Positions 1 to 9,057 of a DNA stretch of 64,000 nucleotides are shown in pieces (the first letter of the stretch is position 1; each line of letters opens with the position of its first letter). A model generated the notes under the pieces. That model did not search any database. It was given only the letters and a program-made list of their open reading frames with translations, and had not been told where the DNA came from. Source of the DNA: Pseudoalteromonas sp. P1-9 (GTDB taxonomy: Bacteria; Pseudomonadota; Gammaproteobacteria; Enterobacterales; Alteromonadaceae); the NCBI RefSeq assembly GCF_001399975.1, contig NZ_LKBD01000005.1, forward strand, positions 124,001-188,000, in the 5' to 3' direction. The position numbers and the translations under genes are program-made.

Positions 1-537
1 AAAGATAACCCGTTTTACAATGAAAAGGGCGCCCAACAAACAATCTGGACGTATGGTAATCGTAACCCACAAGGTTTAACCATTAATCAAACAACTGGAC
101 ATTTATGGTCAACAGAGCACGGCCCACGCGGTGGCGATGAACTGAATTTAATCACCAAAGGTGTGAACTACGGTTGGCCAAAAGTAACGTTTGGCATGAA
201 TTATAACGGTACGCCAATCACCGAACACACAGAATTACCAGGTATGCAGTCGCCAATTCACCATTGGACGCCATCAATTGCGGTTGCTGGTATTAACTTC
301 TATACCGGAAATGTGTTTAAAAATTGGCAGGGCGACTTGTTTGTTGGCAGCCTAGCGAAAAAGCAATTGCATCGCTTACGTATTGAAAATAATCAGGTAA
401 TTGAAGATGAGATTATTCTGAAAGGTTTAGGGCGTATTCGTGATGTGGTTACCGCTCCAAATGGCACAATTTACTTAACCATAAATGACCGAAATAAAAA
501 CGAAAGTAAAATTATTTCAATCTTGCCAGCGAGTTAA
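1..537 (+). CDS. PQQ-dependent sugar dehydrogenase, C-terminal part (cut by window edge)
   Basis: The reading frame is open from base 1, so the start lies outside the window; 178 codons are visible. The visible part has GNRNPQGL (about residues 19-26), EHGPRGGDELN (about 39-49) and NYGWP, which are hallmark motifs of the soluble YliI/Asd-type aldose sugar dehydrogenases. These are six-bladed beta-propellers that bind pyrroloquinoline quinone and oxidise sugars in the periplasm. The end of the protein is intact, with a stop at 535-537, followed by a strong stem-loop. I cannot see the signal peptide or the first part of the propeller, so substrate and localisation are family knowledge, not observation. 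Confidence 0.85.
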   Translation, partial: KDNPFYNEKGAQQTIWTYGNRNPQGLTINQTTGHLWSTEHGPRGGDELNLITKGVNYGWPKVTFGMNYNGTPITEHTELPGMQSPIHHWTPSIAVAGINFYTGNVFKNWQGDLFVGSLAKKQLHRLRIENNQVIEDEIILKGLGRIRDVVTAPNGTIYLTINDRNKNESKIISILPAS

Positions 538-548
538 ATTAAAGTAAC

Positions 549-581
549 AAAGAGTACGTTCATTTTAAGAACGTACTCTTT
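549..581. terminator. Stem-loop between convergent genes
   Basis: A perfect 13-bp stem (549-561 pairing with 569-581) with a 7-base loop lies between the sugar dehydrogenase and the convergent DUF5666 lipoprotein. There is no long T-run on either side, so it may act as a weak bidirectional terminator or RNA end-protecting hairpin. Confidence 0.6.
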
Positions 582-604
582 AAGTGTGTGATATCTATGA
601 GTGA

Positions 605-3079
605 CTAGTCATCAAAGGCAATTCGCCATGCGATATATTGGCCCTTTTTATCTATTGTGCCAGCCACTTCAACACTTAAGCCATTTTCAAGTTGATTACC
701 TTCTAATTCAAACTGGGTATCGCTTGAGTAGTGGATAACAACGTCACTTAATGTAAATTGAGTGTCGGTTAGGTTTTGAATTTCACCTTCAATTTCAAAT
801 TCTTCGTTTGCTTTAAACTCGATTTCAGCGGCATACAAACCAATTGCGGTTTCAATCGCATCAACTTCTACGAGTACATCGAGCGCGAGTTTACTTTGAT
901 TTCCATTTTCAAATTGCGTATTGGCATCAAAGTAAACAAGGGTGTCGTTAACTTTAAATTGAAAATCGCTTACTATTTCTGTGATTGAACCGTTTAATTC
1001 AATGTCGTCTTGTTGTTCAAATTCTATTTCAGTCGCAACAAGCTGACCTTGGCTGTTAATGAACGCGTCAATTTCAACCATCACGCCTTCTCTTAACTGC
1101 TCACGTGTACCATTTTCAAACTGGGTATCGGCGGTTAGCAAAATAGCGGTGTCGTTAACAGTAATTGTATCATTTTGAATCGAGGTGATTTCACCTTCGA
1201 TTTCGCGTGTATCATTCTCATCCTCAAGTTCAACAGCAAGTGCTAGCAGGGTGTTGCCGTCTCGCTGTACTGCATCGATTTCAACTTCGACACCGTTTTG
1301 AAACATATCTAGTGGATGTGAAAATTGCGTGTTTTCATCGGTAATGATTTGAAAACCGTTTACGTTAAAATCTTGAATACTATTGAACTCTGTAATTGAA
1401 CCTTCAATGTCAAAGCTATCGTCGTAACTATCTTGGTATTTTGCTTCTAGTACTAAGTAACCATCTTCCGATGTCTTGAATACCTCTAGTTCCAATTTAT
1501 CGTAATCGCTAAGTGATGCCATAAAGTCTTGAACAGACACATCATTGCCAAAACGGTTTTCTAGCTCCGACGATGCATTTACAAACACTGTAATACCCGA
1601 AACGTTAAAGGTATTTGTATCAAGGTTAATATTGGTTACCTTGCCTGAAATCGAAATGTCATCGTCGTTTTCAGATTGCTCTTCACGCTCTAACTTAGTC
1701 ACAAAGGCGTTGCCGTTATCATCGTTATAAAAATCGATTTCAACAAAATCGCCTATCGCTAAGCTTGACAGTGTCAGTTGTTTATCGTCGGCACTTGATT
1801 CATCATCAAAGAGGGTAAACGGTGTGATTGTGTATTCGCGCTCATTTACCGTAATGGTATTTAATGCCTGGTCAATATCGGTGATTACACCTTCAATATC
1901 GCTGTCTGCGCTAACATACAGTGCGATTTCTTCAGCAATATGTTGATTATCAATAATGATTGCTTCAACAACGACACGTGTACCATTTACAAGTTGCGCT
2001 AATGATATATTTTCAAAATCCGTGTCGTCGTTGATCAATACTTGTGTGTTGGCGATTGTAATACTGCTATCTGTAACATTGACTATTGGACCGTCTAAAA
2101 TAACAGACACACCATCTTGTTGATCATAGTGCTCAATTTCGATGTCAGTAATAACGTTAACATCATTTAGCTGGTTAAACTCAATTTCGACAATATCTCC
2201 AACAGTAAGTTCTGGGGGTACAGTTACGTTTGATGTATCAAAAGTTGTGTCATTGATTGTTAAGGTGTTATTAGCACTATCCAGCGCTGTAACTTTTGCG
2301 GTAAGTGAAAGCGTGTCTTCATCGTCTTTACGCTCTAGCTTGGAGATTAAAAAGCCATGTTGTTCTGAATATACGGCACTGATTTCGACAAAATGACCTT
2401 GTTTTAACGCATCAAAGGTAAGCTCTTCTAAGTTAGATTCACCGGTTAAGACAAATGTTTGACCGTGTACTGTTATTGTCTCATTAGCATAGTCAATGTG
2501 CTGAATTTGACCCGTCGCTGTTGCTTCGTAGTTAACACTATTTGCAATAAAACGGCCTTGGTTATTGGTTAAACCTGAAAGCACAACGCGATCACCTAAA
2601 CGGATTGTATCTTCTGAGCCTGGTTGGCCATTAATTGTAAAGTCGGCATTATCGGTATTGTAACGAACACCATTGACATACAAACTACCAAAACCACTTA
2701 CCGTACCTATGGTTTGCGTTGCATAGCCAAATTCATAAATCGCATTTGAAACCAAACCATTTGAAACGTTCAGCGATATCGATTCGTTTATGCCGAGATA
2801 ACGTTTATTGTTTATGGATTGGGCAACGCTTGAAAGTGTGTAGGTACCAGGGGCCAGTTGCGTAAGTAAGGTACTAGTACTAACGGTATTGGAATAACCG
2901 TTGGGGCCTTCAACCAACACATCAGCAGACGCACCGTCAGGAAGTCCTAAAAATCCAATATTAAGTTCGCCAGAATTAGGTACGATTGGCGCTGGTTCGT
3001 GTGAAGTTGATGAGCCACCGCAGCCGACAAGGCTGAGGGTTGATGCTGCAAGCAACGAGAGTGTTAACTTACGAGTCAT
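605..3079 (-). CDS. Large lipoprotein made of about ten DUF5666 repeats
   Basis: This 824-residue protein begins with a lipoprotein signal (lipobox LVGC, Cys at about residue 20), preceded by AAGGA six bases before the ATG. A short N-terminal domain (about 35-115) is followed by about ten repeats of 65-80 residues, each opening with a pattern such as EGEITSI..DTITVND and containing (D)TQFENG and VEVDA segments. I recognise these as DUF5666 units, small predicted beta-barrels often found in tandem in secreted proteins. The protein is very acidic, as is common for exposed proteins of marine bacteria. It probably sits on the outer membrane. Function is unknown: carbohydrate or metal binding are only possibilities. 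It appears to be monocistronic. Confidence 0.8.
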   Translation of the reverse strand: MTRKLTLSLLAASTLSLVGCGGSSTSHEPAPIVPNSGELNIGFLGLPDGASADVLVEGPNGYSNTVSTSTLLTQLAPGTYTLSSVAQSINNKRYLGINESISLNVSNGLVSNAIYEFGYATQTIGTVSGFGSLYVNGVRYNTDNADFTINGQPGSEDTIRLGDRVVLSGLTNNQGRFIANSVNYEATATGQIQHIDYANETITVHGQTFVLTGESNLEELTFDALKQGHFVEISAVYSEQHGFLISKLERKDDEDTLSLTAKVTALDSANNTLTINDTTFDTSNVTVPPELTVGDIVEIEFNQLNDVNVITDIEIEHYDQQDGVSVILDGPIVNVTDSSITIANTQVLINDDTDFENISLAQLVNGTRVVVEAIIIDNQHIAEEIALYVSADSDIEGVITDIDQALNTITVNEREYTITPFTLFDDESSADDKQLTLSSLAIGDFVEIDFYNDDNGNAFVTKLEREEQSENDDDISISGKVTNINLDTNTFNVSGITVFVNASSELENRFGNDVSVQDFMASLSDYDKLELEVFKTSEDGYLVLEAKYQDSYDDSFDIEGSITEFNSIQDFNVNGFQIITDENTQFSHPLDMFQNGVEVEIDAVQRDGNTLLALAVELEDENDTREIEGEITSIQNDTITVNDTAILLTADTQFENGTREQLREGVMVEIDAFINSQGQLVATEIEFEQQDDIELNGSITEIVSDFQFKVNDTLVYFDANTQFENGNQSKLALDVLVEVDAIETAIGLYAAEIEFKANEEFEIEGEIQNLTDTQFTLSDVVIHYSSDTQFELEGNQLENGLSVEVAGTIDKKGQYIAWRIAFDD

Positions 3080-3393
3080 GAAATTTCCTTAAAATATATA
3101 AACATGTGTTCACCTTGAACAAGAATAAGATACGAAAGGATTACGTTAACTGCAATAAAACTGTCATAAAGCAAAAGTAAAGGCAGCTTAAAGATACGTA
3201 ACATTTAAATGAAACTGTTTAAAATCAATGAGACTTATTCTGGATGTTGATTTTATTGTGTTCAAAATTAGTATATGAATTTTTTATGACAGCGTTGTTT
3301 TTTGAAAGTGTTCGCGTTGTTTGGCGTAGCTAATAAAAAAGGCGCTAATAAATAGCGCCTTTGTAAGAATGTAATTGGTTAAGCTAAACTGGG
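3080..3393. other. Intergenic region between DUF5666 lipoprotein and ybiT
   Basis: This 314-base AT-rich stretch holds the upstream region of the lipoprotein gene (minus strand) and, at its other end, the terminator of ybiT at 3335-3359. I see no convincing open reading frame or RNA gene in between, and no -10/-35 pair good enough to name. Confidence 0.5.
3335..3359 (-). terminator. Rho-independent terminator of ybiT
   Basis: Read on the minus strand, a 7-bp GC-rich stem (GGCGCTA / TAGCGCC, 3341-3347 with 3353-3359) with a 5-base loop is followed directly by six T residues. It lies about 35 bases after the ybiT stop codon. Confidence 0.9.
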
Positions 3394-4992
3394 TTATTTT
3401 GCTTCGTCAGCTGCCTTTTTTGCAAGGTATTCGTCATAAGTACCTTGGAAATCAATTACATTACCGTCTTTTATTTCCCAAATACGGGTTGCAAGCGACG
3501 ATACAAATTGGCGGTCATGGGATACGAAAAACAAAGTACCTTGGTATTGTTCTAACGCAAGGTTGAGTGATTCGATCGATTCCATATCCATGTGGTTTGT
3601 TGGTTCATCCATTAATAAGATATTTGGCTTATGCATCATTAATTTACCAAATAGCATGCGACCTTGTTCACCACCAGAAATTACTTTAACTGATTTTTTG
3701 ATGTCGTTTTGAGAAAACAGTAAACGGCCTAAATAACCACGTACTACTTGCTCGTCATCACCTTCTTGTTGCCATTGTTCCATCCATTGAAACAGATCCA
3801 TATCGGTCGCAAAGTCATCTGCATGATCTTGCGCGTAGTAGCCAATGTTTACATTTTCAGACCACTTAAGGCTGCCACTTTTCGCAGGCAGGCGATTCGC
3901 TAGGGTGTGTAATAGCGTGGTTTTACCGACGCCGTTTTCACCAATAATCGCTACTTTTTCACCTACTTCAACAAGCGCAGATAAATCACTGAATAATGTA
4001 TCGTCGTAACCTTGTGTCAGGCTTTCAAGCTCAAGTGCATTTCTAAATAATTGTTTTGACTGTTCAAAACGAATAAATGGATTTTGACGGCTTGACGCTT
4101 TTACTTCTTCTAATTGGATTTTATCAATTTGCTTAGCACGAGATGTCGCTTGCTTTGCTTTTGATGCGTTAGCTGAGAAGCGAGATACGAACTGTTGTAG
4201 TTCGGCAATTTGTGCTTTTTTCTTGGCGTTATCTGATAATAAACGCTCGCGGGCTTGTGTTGCTGCAAACATGTACTCATCGTAATTACCCGGGTAAATA
4301 CGTAATTCACCGTAGTCGATATCAGCCATATGAGTACATACTGAGTTCAAGAAATGGCGGTCGTGGGAAATAATAATCATAGTGCAGTCACGTTGATTCA
4401 AAATATCCTCTAACCACTTGATGGTATAGATATCCAAGTTGTTGGTCGGTTCATCAAGTAACATGATATCTGGCTCGGCAAACAGTACTTGTGCAAGTAG
4501 CACACGCAATTTCCAACCTGGTGCAACTTCCGACATCAAACCATAATGTTGCTCGGTTGGAATACCAACACCTAACAGTAATTCACCGGCTTTCGCTTCG
4601 GCTGAATAACCGTCCATTTCGGCAAATTGGGTTTCAAGATCAGCAACCAACATGCCTTCTTCTTCACTCATTTCAGGCAAAGAATAAATGCGGTCACGCT
4701 CTTTTTTGATATCCCACAGCTCTTTGTGGCCCATAATTACGGTATCAACAACGGTAAATTGCTCGTAAGCAAACTGGTCCTGATTTAGTTTTGCAATGCG
4801 CTCATTTGGGTCGTATGAAATATTACCAGCACTTGGTTCTAGCTCACCGCTTAAAATTTTCATAAAGGTTGATTTACCGCAGCCATTAGCGCCGATTAAA
4901 CCATAGCGATTACCGTCGCCAAACTTAACTGAAATATTTTCAAAAAGTGGCTTTGCACCAAATTGCATGGTGATGTTGTTTGAACTAAGCAT
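3394..4992 (-). CDS. ybiT: ABC-F family ATPase YbiT
   Basis: This 532-residue soluble protein has two ABC ATPase domains and no membrane segments. Domain 1 has Walker A GANGCGKS near residue 35 and [10 protein letters not shown] near 180; domain 2 has Walker A GENGVGKT near 350, the signature SGGEQGR and MDEPTNHMD. The linker between them (about 240-310) is rich in Lys and Arg, as in ABC-F proteins that enter the ribosomal E site. Length and sequence closely match E. coli YbiT as I remember it. ABC-F proteins modulate translation by easing stalled or inactive ribosomes. The gene stands alone with its own terminator. The domain-2 motif has NHMD instead of the usual NHLD, a conservative change. 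Confidence 0.93.
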   Translation of the reverse strand: MLSSNNITMQFGAKPLFENISVKFGDGNRYGLIGANGCGKSTFMKILSGELEPSAGNISYDPNERIAKLNQDQFAYEQFTVVDTVIMGHKELWDIKKERDRIYSLPEMSEEEGMLVADLETQFAEMDGYSAEAKAGELLLGVGIPTEQHYGLMSEVAPGWKLRVLLAQVLFAEPDIMLLDEPTNNLDIYTIKWLEDILNQRDCTMIIISHDRHFLNSVCTHMADIDYGELRIYPGNYDEYMFAATQARERLLSDNAKKKAQIAELQQFVSRFSANASKAKQATSRAKQIDKIQLEEVKASSRQNPFIRFEQSKQLFRNALELESLTQGYDDTLFSDLSALVEVGEKVAIIGENGVGKTTLLHTLANRLPAKSGSLKWSENVNIGYYAQDHADDFATDMDLFQWMEQWQQEGDDEQVVRGYLGRLLFSQNDIKKSVKVISGGEQGRMLFGKLMMHKPNILLMDEPTNHMDMESIESLNLALEQYQGTLFFVSHDRQFVSSLATRIWEIKDGNVIDFQGTYDEYLAKKAADEAK

Positions 4993-5096
4993 TATATATT
5001 TTTCATCGAATCAAAATTGGCGGCATTTTAGCACTATCTTATGGCACAACATAGCGATAGCGCGCTTTATTTTAAAGTGACAGTTGGTTATGAAAA

Positions 5097-5891
5097 TTAG
5101 ATAAGGTGCTCAGCACAACTTGGTGATATATAATGCGAGAACAAAACTTCAAGCTCGCCATTAGCTAACACCTTAGTTAGTGCAGTATCAAAGCGCGCCA
5201 TAAAAGTAGGTGAAACGCTCTGTTTGTTAAAGATAAAATGAATACTTGCTTGTGACAGGAGTAAAGGATGGATAACCACCTGAGGATGGTTTTGTCTTGA
5301 TATTTCGCTGCAAAGTACAACGTCGTCATCAATCACAATATCGACACGGTTTTTAACTAACATCTCCAAGCGTTTAATTGTTGTTTCTGAAAAAACAAAG
5401 CCGTTATACGCTTGTTTTGCACGCTCTAGTTCGTCACCGTACCAACCGGCCAAGTTAACGCCGATCAGCTTACGCTGTTTAATAATTGATTTAAAACTTT
5501 TGCTTTGCTTAACGCTGTGGTCGTTTTGTCGATAGGCAAATCGGTTTCGTTCTAGGCGGTAGGTTTTTGAAAAGTAGAAGTCCCGTTCCCGTTCGGGCGT
5601 TTTACTGGCGCCAAGGCCAATATCAAAATTACCGATAGTGAGTTCAAATAGGGTTCTACGCTCAGGAAAGCGAATTACGGTAAGCTCACAGCCCATTTGC
5701 TCGAGCACTTTTTTCAGCAGTTCTACATCGACACCTGTGGTGCTATCAAACTTAGAAAACTTAACATAGGGATACCAGTCGTTAGTGATCGATAGCGAAA
5801 GCGGGGTCTTGCATTCCACAGGTGGTGTTTGTGCACTGAAACACTGACAACTCACTACCAATAACAACAATGACCACCACGCTCTTTGCAT
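5097..5891 (-). CDS. Periplasmic solute-binding protein family 3 (amino-acid-type)
   Basis: This 264-residue protein has an N-terminal signal peptide (hydrophobic core about residues 4-15, likely cleavage near FSA-QT) and a bacterial extracellular solute-binding family 3 fold. Typical features are NDWYPY..., GVDVELLKKVLEQMG, the segment around LTIGNFDIGLGASKTPERE, and YGDELERAK. No permease or ATPase gene is adjacent. Such orphan binding proteins are common in Pseudoalteromonas and Shewanella and may serve sensing rather than uptake. The ligand cannot be read from the sequence. No clear ribosome binding site precedes the ATG, so the start is less certain than the family. Confidence 0.8.
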   Translation of the reverse strand: MQRAWWSLLLLVVSCQCFSAQTPPVECKTPLSLSITNDWYPYVKFSKFDSTTGVDVELLKKVLEQMGCELTVIRFPERRTLFELTIGNFDIGLGASKTPERERDFYFSKTYRLERNRFAYRQNDHSVKQSKSFKSIIKQRKLIGVNLAGWYGDELERAKQAYNGFVFSETTIKRLEMLVKNRVDIVIDDDVVLCSEISRQNHPQVVIHPLLLSQASIHFIFNKQSVSPTFMARFDTALTKVLANGELEVLFSHYISPSCAEHLI

Positions 5892-6171
5892 AACAACTTA
5901 TTATTACTTTTGCTAATCGCTAAAGTATAAACCAATCTCACAAAAACGCCCGAGAATGGCGTGTTACTATACGTAAAACTTTGACTTATTAAGTGAATAA
6001 GGTTGTTTGAATTTTAATTATCGCTTGTTAGGGTAAGTCCATGTTTTGAGAGAGACGGCATGATTTAATTACGATAGACTTTAAATCGAGATTGCGTGGG
6101 AACAAAACATCAAACGTCGTTTTATACGTGGGTGCAATTAACAATACCGCCAAATAGCATAAGGAAATTCG

Positions 6172-7053
6172 ATGTCGCATTCACATCACCATCATCATAA
6201 TAGCGGCGATAACAAATTGTCACTTGCCGTTGTGATTAATGTATTACTGACCGTGGCGCAGATTATTGGTGGCATTTTGTCTGGTAGTATGGCACTTGTT
6301 GCTGATGCACTTCATAACTTAAGTGACGCAGGTGCCATTGTTATTGCGATTATTGCGCGGCGAATCGCAAGAAAACCAGCCACTAGCGTAATGTCATTTG
6401 GCTATAAACGCGCAGAGATCCTTGGCGCTTTGGTCAATAGCACTATTTTAATATTAGTTGGCTGTTACCTAATTTTTGAAGCGTTTAGTCAATTTTTAAA
6501 TCCATCGCCGGTTGATGGCTGGGTTGTTGTTTACATCGCGGCAATTGCGTTGGTGATTGACGTTGCAACTGCGTGGCTTACATACAAAGCAGGCGCAAAG
6601 GACAACTTAAATTTAAAAGCGGCGTTTATTCATAATTTATCAGACGCTTTAGCGTCACTTGTTGTAATCATTTCAGGCACATTAATTATCTTATATCAAT
6701 GGTATGTTATCGATTTAATCGCCACTATCTTAATTTCTGTGTACGTGCTTTACCACGGCGCTGATTATGCGAAGCAAAGTGTTATTATCTTGATGCAAGG
6801 TACTCACGCTGATGTGGATGTAGATAGTGTGTATTCAGCAATCCTAGAACAAGATAATGTGTCTGCAGTTGAACATTTGCACGTGTGGCAGTTGGACGAT
6901 ACGACCCTTCATCTTGAGGCAAGCATTACACTGAGTAATGATGATTTGCAGTCAATCAAAGACATGTTAGCTAAACAGTTTTCTATCACACATTCGACAA
7001 TCGAAACCTTACCTTGTGCACAATCCTTTAAAGGCTGTTATTTAACACAGTAA
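6172..7053 (+). CDS. Cation diffusion facilitator, zinc-type exporter
   Basis: This 293-residue inner-membrane protein belongs to the CDF family (ZitB/CzcD branch), which exchanges Zn2+ or similar ions out of the cytoplasm for protons. The metal-site motif HNLSD occurs twice: His48/Asp52 in the second membrane helix and again near residues 153-157 in the fifth. The N terminus is His-rich (HSHHHHH) and about six membrane helices precede a small cytoplasmic domain (about 205-293) typical of CDF dimers. AAGGA lies six bases before the ATG. The 280 bases upstream hold no metal-regulator box I would trust. The stop codon sits inside a 12-bp inverted repeat leading into a receptor-gene remnant. Confidence 0.88.
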   Translation: MSHSHHHHHNSGDNKLSLAVVINVLLTVAQIIGGILSGSMALVADALHNLSDAGAIVIAIIARRIARKPATSVMSFGYKRAEILGALVNSTILILVGCYLIFEAFSQFLNPSPVDGWVVVYIAAIALVIDVATAWLTYKAGAKDNLNLKAAFIHNLSDALASLVVIISGTLIILYQWYVIDLIATILISVYVLYHGADYAKQSVIILMQGTHADVDVDSVYSAILEQDNVSAVEHLHVWQLDDTTLHLEASITLSNDDLQSIKDMLAKQFSITHSTIETLPCAQSFKGCYLTQ

Positions 7054-7079
7054 CGGCACCTTTGCGCTACTGTGTTAAA
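7041..7079. repeat. 12-bp perfect inverted repeat at the end of the CDF gene
   Basis: TTTAACACAGTA (7041-7052) and its exact complement TACTGTGTTAAA (7068-7079) flank a 15-base loop. The left arm holds the CDF stop codon and the right arm enters the TonB-receptor remnant. It could be a terminator without a T-run, or a mark of the rearrangement that truncated the receptor. Confidence 0.6.
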
Positions 7080-7407
7080 CAAAAGTGACAACCAACCGTT
7101 AATTAAAACGCCAAAACACCAAGCAAATACAAAATTAAATTGGCAAGTTATTGAGTCACTCAGTACCTATGTCAATCTCAATTATATTGGTGAGCAGTAT
7201 ATTGAAATGGCACCAACATGGCAGAAAACACCAGCAGATGGCTATGTCATGGTTGACTTAGGAAGCCGCTTTGCACTATCGCAAACAATTGCTTTTAGAG
7301 TTGGTATTACCAATTTATTCGATAAACGGATTGATCAAGACGCTTTCGATTATGGTTACGCTGAGGTAGGCAGAAGCATTTTCGCAGGCGTAGATTTTAG
7401 CTTTTAA
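7054..7407 (+). pseudogene. C-terminal remnant of a TonB-dependent receptor
   Basis: The frame open from 7054 to the stop at 7405-7407 encodes the last 110-odd residues of a TonB-dependent outer-membrane receptor. Features are DNQPLIKTPKHQANTKLNW, the ITNLFDKRID segment typical of the penultimate strands, and a final strand ending in Phe (FAGVDFSF). Intact receptors of this family are 600-750 residues with a plug domain and 22 strands; here the plug and most of the barrel are missing. There is no good ribosome binding site for the only in-frame start (GTG at 7072) and no signal peptide. I infer a deletion that brought the receptor tail next to the CDF gene. A functional short protein is unlikely. 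Confidence 0.75.
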
Positions 7408-7411
7408 ACTA

Positions 7412-7439
7412 AATGTGGTGCGTTAGAGCGCACCACATT
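7412..7439. terminator. Stem-loop between convergent genes
   Basis: An 11-bp perfect stem (7412-7422 with 7429-7439) with a 6-base loop ends both the receptor remnant and the convergent membrane-protein gene, whose stop codon (7423-7425) lies in the loop. No T-run follows on either side. Confidence 0.6.
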
Positions 7440-8073
7440 CGTTATTGTTTAGGGTATTAACTTGTTGCTTAGTTTCCCATGCGCCAATTGTAATAAAACA
7501 ATAGCACAGTAGCTCTAAACCCTCTTGAATAATGGTTTTTACAACGAAGGCGTCTTGGCTTACAACATCGCGCCAAAAGCTACCAGTACCAAAAATACGA
7601 CTAAAAATAATCAATACAATCACACCTACGATTACCTTGTTCATGGCAGGTACGCTCAGCAAGTTAACGAACTCGGTAAAGCCACTTTTTCCGCGCTTTG
7701 AAAACAAAACTAACGTAACAAGTGTTGTAATCATGGCAGGGTAAAACCAAAAACCATGGGTAATTTTATCAAACCAAAAGTCACACTCTCGTATTAACAG
7801 GGCGGTAAAAAAGCCAAATACAAGTAAGCTACCGGCACCAACGTTTGGTGCCTTTATCATTTTGTAAAAGCACAGATTGATACAAACAAGTGCTAAGCCT
7901 TGCAAGGTTTCGGTAAACGAAAGTTCAGGAATACCTTGTAAGAAATAATAATCTAAGCGAATGCTGACATTAACAATAAGACAGACAGCGATGATTGCGA
8001 TTATGTAGTATAAATTCCATTTTATTACTGCATTATTTGTTTTTTGTGATGTCACAGAGACTAAAGTATTCAC
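7423..8073 (-). CDS. Polytopic membrane protein of unknown function
   Basis: This 216-residue protein has about six hydrophobic segments (roughly residues 20-40, 52-70, 82-98, 108-125, 143-162 and 183-198) with short loops, including RECDFWFDKITHG between helices 3 and 4. I do not recognise a named family. The predicted start is a GTG at 8071-8073 with AGGAA eight bases upstream. That Shine-Dalgarno sequence borders the arm of a 7-bp hairpin (8084-8105), so translation could be structure-dependent. No gene overlaps it and the neighbours give no hint of function. Similar short membrane proteins of marine gammaproteobacteria are annotated as hypothetical, as far as I know. Confidence 0.65.
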   Translation of the reverse strand: MNTLVSVTSQKTNNAVIKWNLYYIIAIIAVCLIVNVSIRLDYYFLQGIPELSFTETLQGLALVCINLCFYKMIKAPNVGAGSLLVFGFFTALLIRECDFWFDKITHGFWFYPAMITTLVTLVLFSKRGKSGFTEFVNLLSVPAMNKVIVGVIVLIIFSRIFGTGSFWRDVVSQDAFVVKTIIQEGLELLCYCFITIGAWETKQQVNTLNNNECGAL

Positions 8074-8083
8074 AATTAGCGTT

Positions 8084-8105
8084 CCTGCTATTAGTACGTA
8101 GCAGG
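8084..8105 (-). promoter_or_regulatory. Hairpin at the ribosome binding site of the membrane-protein gene
   Basis: CCTGCTA (8084-8090) pairs with TAGCAGG (8099-8105) around an 8-base loop, just upstream of the GTG start of the minus-strand gene at 8073. The AGG of the Shine-Dalgarno sequence belongs to one arm, so the hairpin could limit ribosome access. This is a prediction from pairing only. Confidence 0.35.
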
Positions 8106-8192
8106 AGTGTAGGCCTAGAATTTAACGTGGTAAATATTACTTCTGTAAGTCTTCGTCTAAAAGTGTAAGGGTCTGTAAGAAAAGGTTAAACT

Positions 8193-8243
8193 AAGGTTAA
8201 TAATGTAGCAATGTAAACCTGATTACTACATTAATCTAACCTT
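8193..8243 (-). terminator. Long imperfect stem-loop after the dienelactone hydrolase gene
   Basis: AAGGTTA plus TAATGTAG (8193-8199, 8201-8208) pair with CTACATTA plus TAACCTT (8226-8233, 8237-8243), leaving a small internal loop and a 17-base terminal loop. It starts nine bases past the stop codon of the minus-strand gene at 8252. It lacks a clear T-run, so it may protect the RNA end rather than terminate. Confidence 0.45.
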
Positions 8244-8251
8244 GTTAATAA

Positions 8252-8989
8252 TTACACTAATTTACGCTGAAATAGTGCAACGGCTTGTTGATACATTTGT
8301 ATTGCAAGTGCGGCGTCGTAACGTTCACCTTCATCGCGCATAAACGCGTGTTGTGCGTTAACTTCTTGCCATTGAAAATTGATACCAGTTTGTTGGCATG
8401 CTTGATAAATTTTTATACGTCCATCCACTGGTACGTGTGGGTCTTGCTTACCAAAGATAAAGTGAATTTCACCGTTAATATCTGACATACGTTCTAGCGA
8501 ATTATTGCCTTCTTTCGCTGGCAATGTATCACTATGAATATCAGTCGCATACAAACAAAATGCAGCTTTAATATTAGGGTTTAATGCTGCGCGGTAGGCG
8601 AGGTGGCCGCCAATACACACGCCCATTGCGCCAACATTACCAGTACAATTGGGTAATGCTTTTGCAAATTCAATTAAAGCAATTGTATCACTATCATGCG
8701 ATTCAAGCGGTTTATTCCATTTATCGTGATTACCTTTATCTTTACCCGCGTCATCGTAGGCAAGTACGGTACCGATTGGGTTTAGCTCGTGAAAAACCTC
8801 AGGCACTAATACATGAAACCCATGGCTCGCTAAAATGGCTGCAGAACGCGCTATTGGCGCAGTTTTTTGAAAAATCTCGGAATAAAAAATGATGCAAGGG
8901 TAGTTGCCAGATTCAACAGGAGAATAACGATAAGTGCGCATAACACCTGTTGCAGTTTTTATATCGTGCTGGTGGTTTGAAATGATCAT
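8252..8989 (-). CDS. Dienelactone hydrolase family protein
   Basis: This 245-residue cytoplasmic alpha/beta hydrolase has the complete Cys-Asp-His triad of the dienelactone hydrolase family: Cys125 in GVCIGG, Asp183 in GKQDPHVP and His214 in NAQHAFMRDEG. The nucleophile is Cys, as in classic carboxymethylenebutenolidase, not Ser. Classic members open the lactone ring of dienelactone in chloroaromatic degradation. No aromatic-degradation gene is nearby, so the real substrate is open and a general detoxifying hydrolase role is more likely. The next gene upstream on the same strand (DUF2164) is 68 bases away, so a shared transcript is possible. Confidence 0.85.
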   Translation of the reverse strand: MIISNHQHDIKTATGVMRTYRYSPVESGNYPCIIFYSEIFQKTAPIARSAAILASHGFHVLVPEVFHELNPIGTVLAYDDAGKDKGNHDKWNKPLESHDSDTIALIEFAKALPNCTGNVGAMGVCIGGHLAYRAALNPNIKAAFCLYATDIHSDTLPAKEGNNSLERMSDINGEIHFIFGKQDPHVPVDGRIKIYQACQQTGINFQWQEVNAQHAFMRDEGERYDAALAIQMYQQAVALFQRKLV

Positions 8990-9057
8990 AGTAAGTTTAA
9001 CGATTGAATTTGAATAGAATTGTAATTTTTTATCACAACAATTGCATATGAATTTAA

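Noticed and set aside
4110..4310. Other-frame open frames inside ybiT, the RND pump and dnaK
   Set aside because: They lack ribosome binding sites and family features and are by-products of codon bias in the real genes.
8045..8056. TGTGATGTCACA, similar to a CRP half-site pair
   Set aside because: The half-sites are separated by only two bases instead of six, and the sequence lies inside the coding region of the membrane protein.
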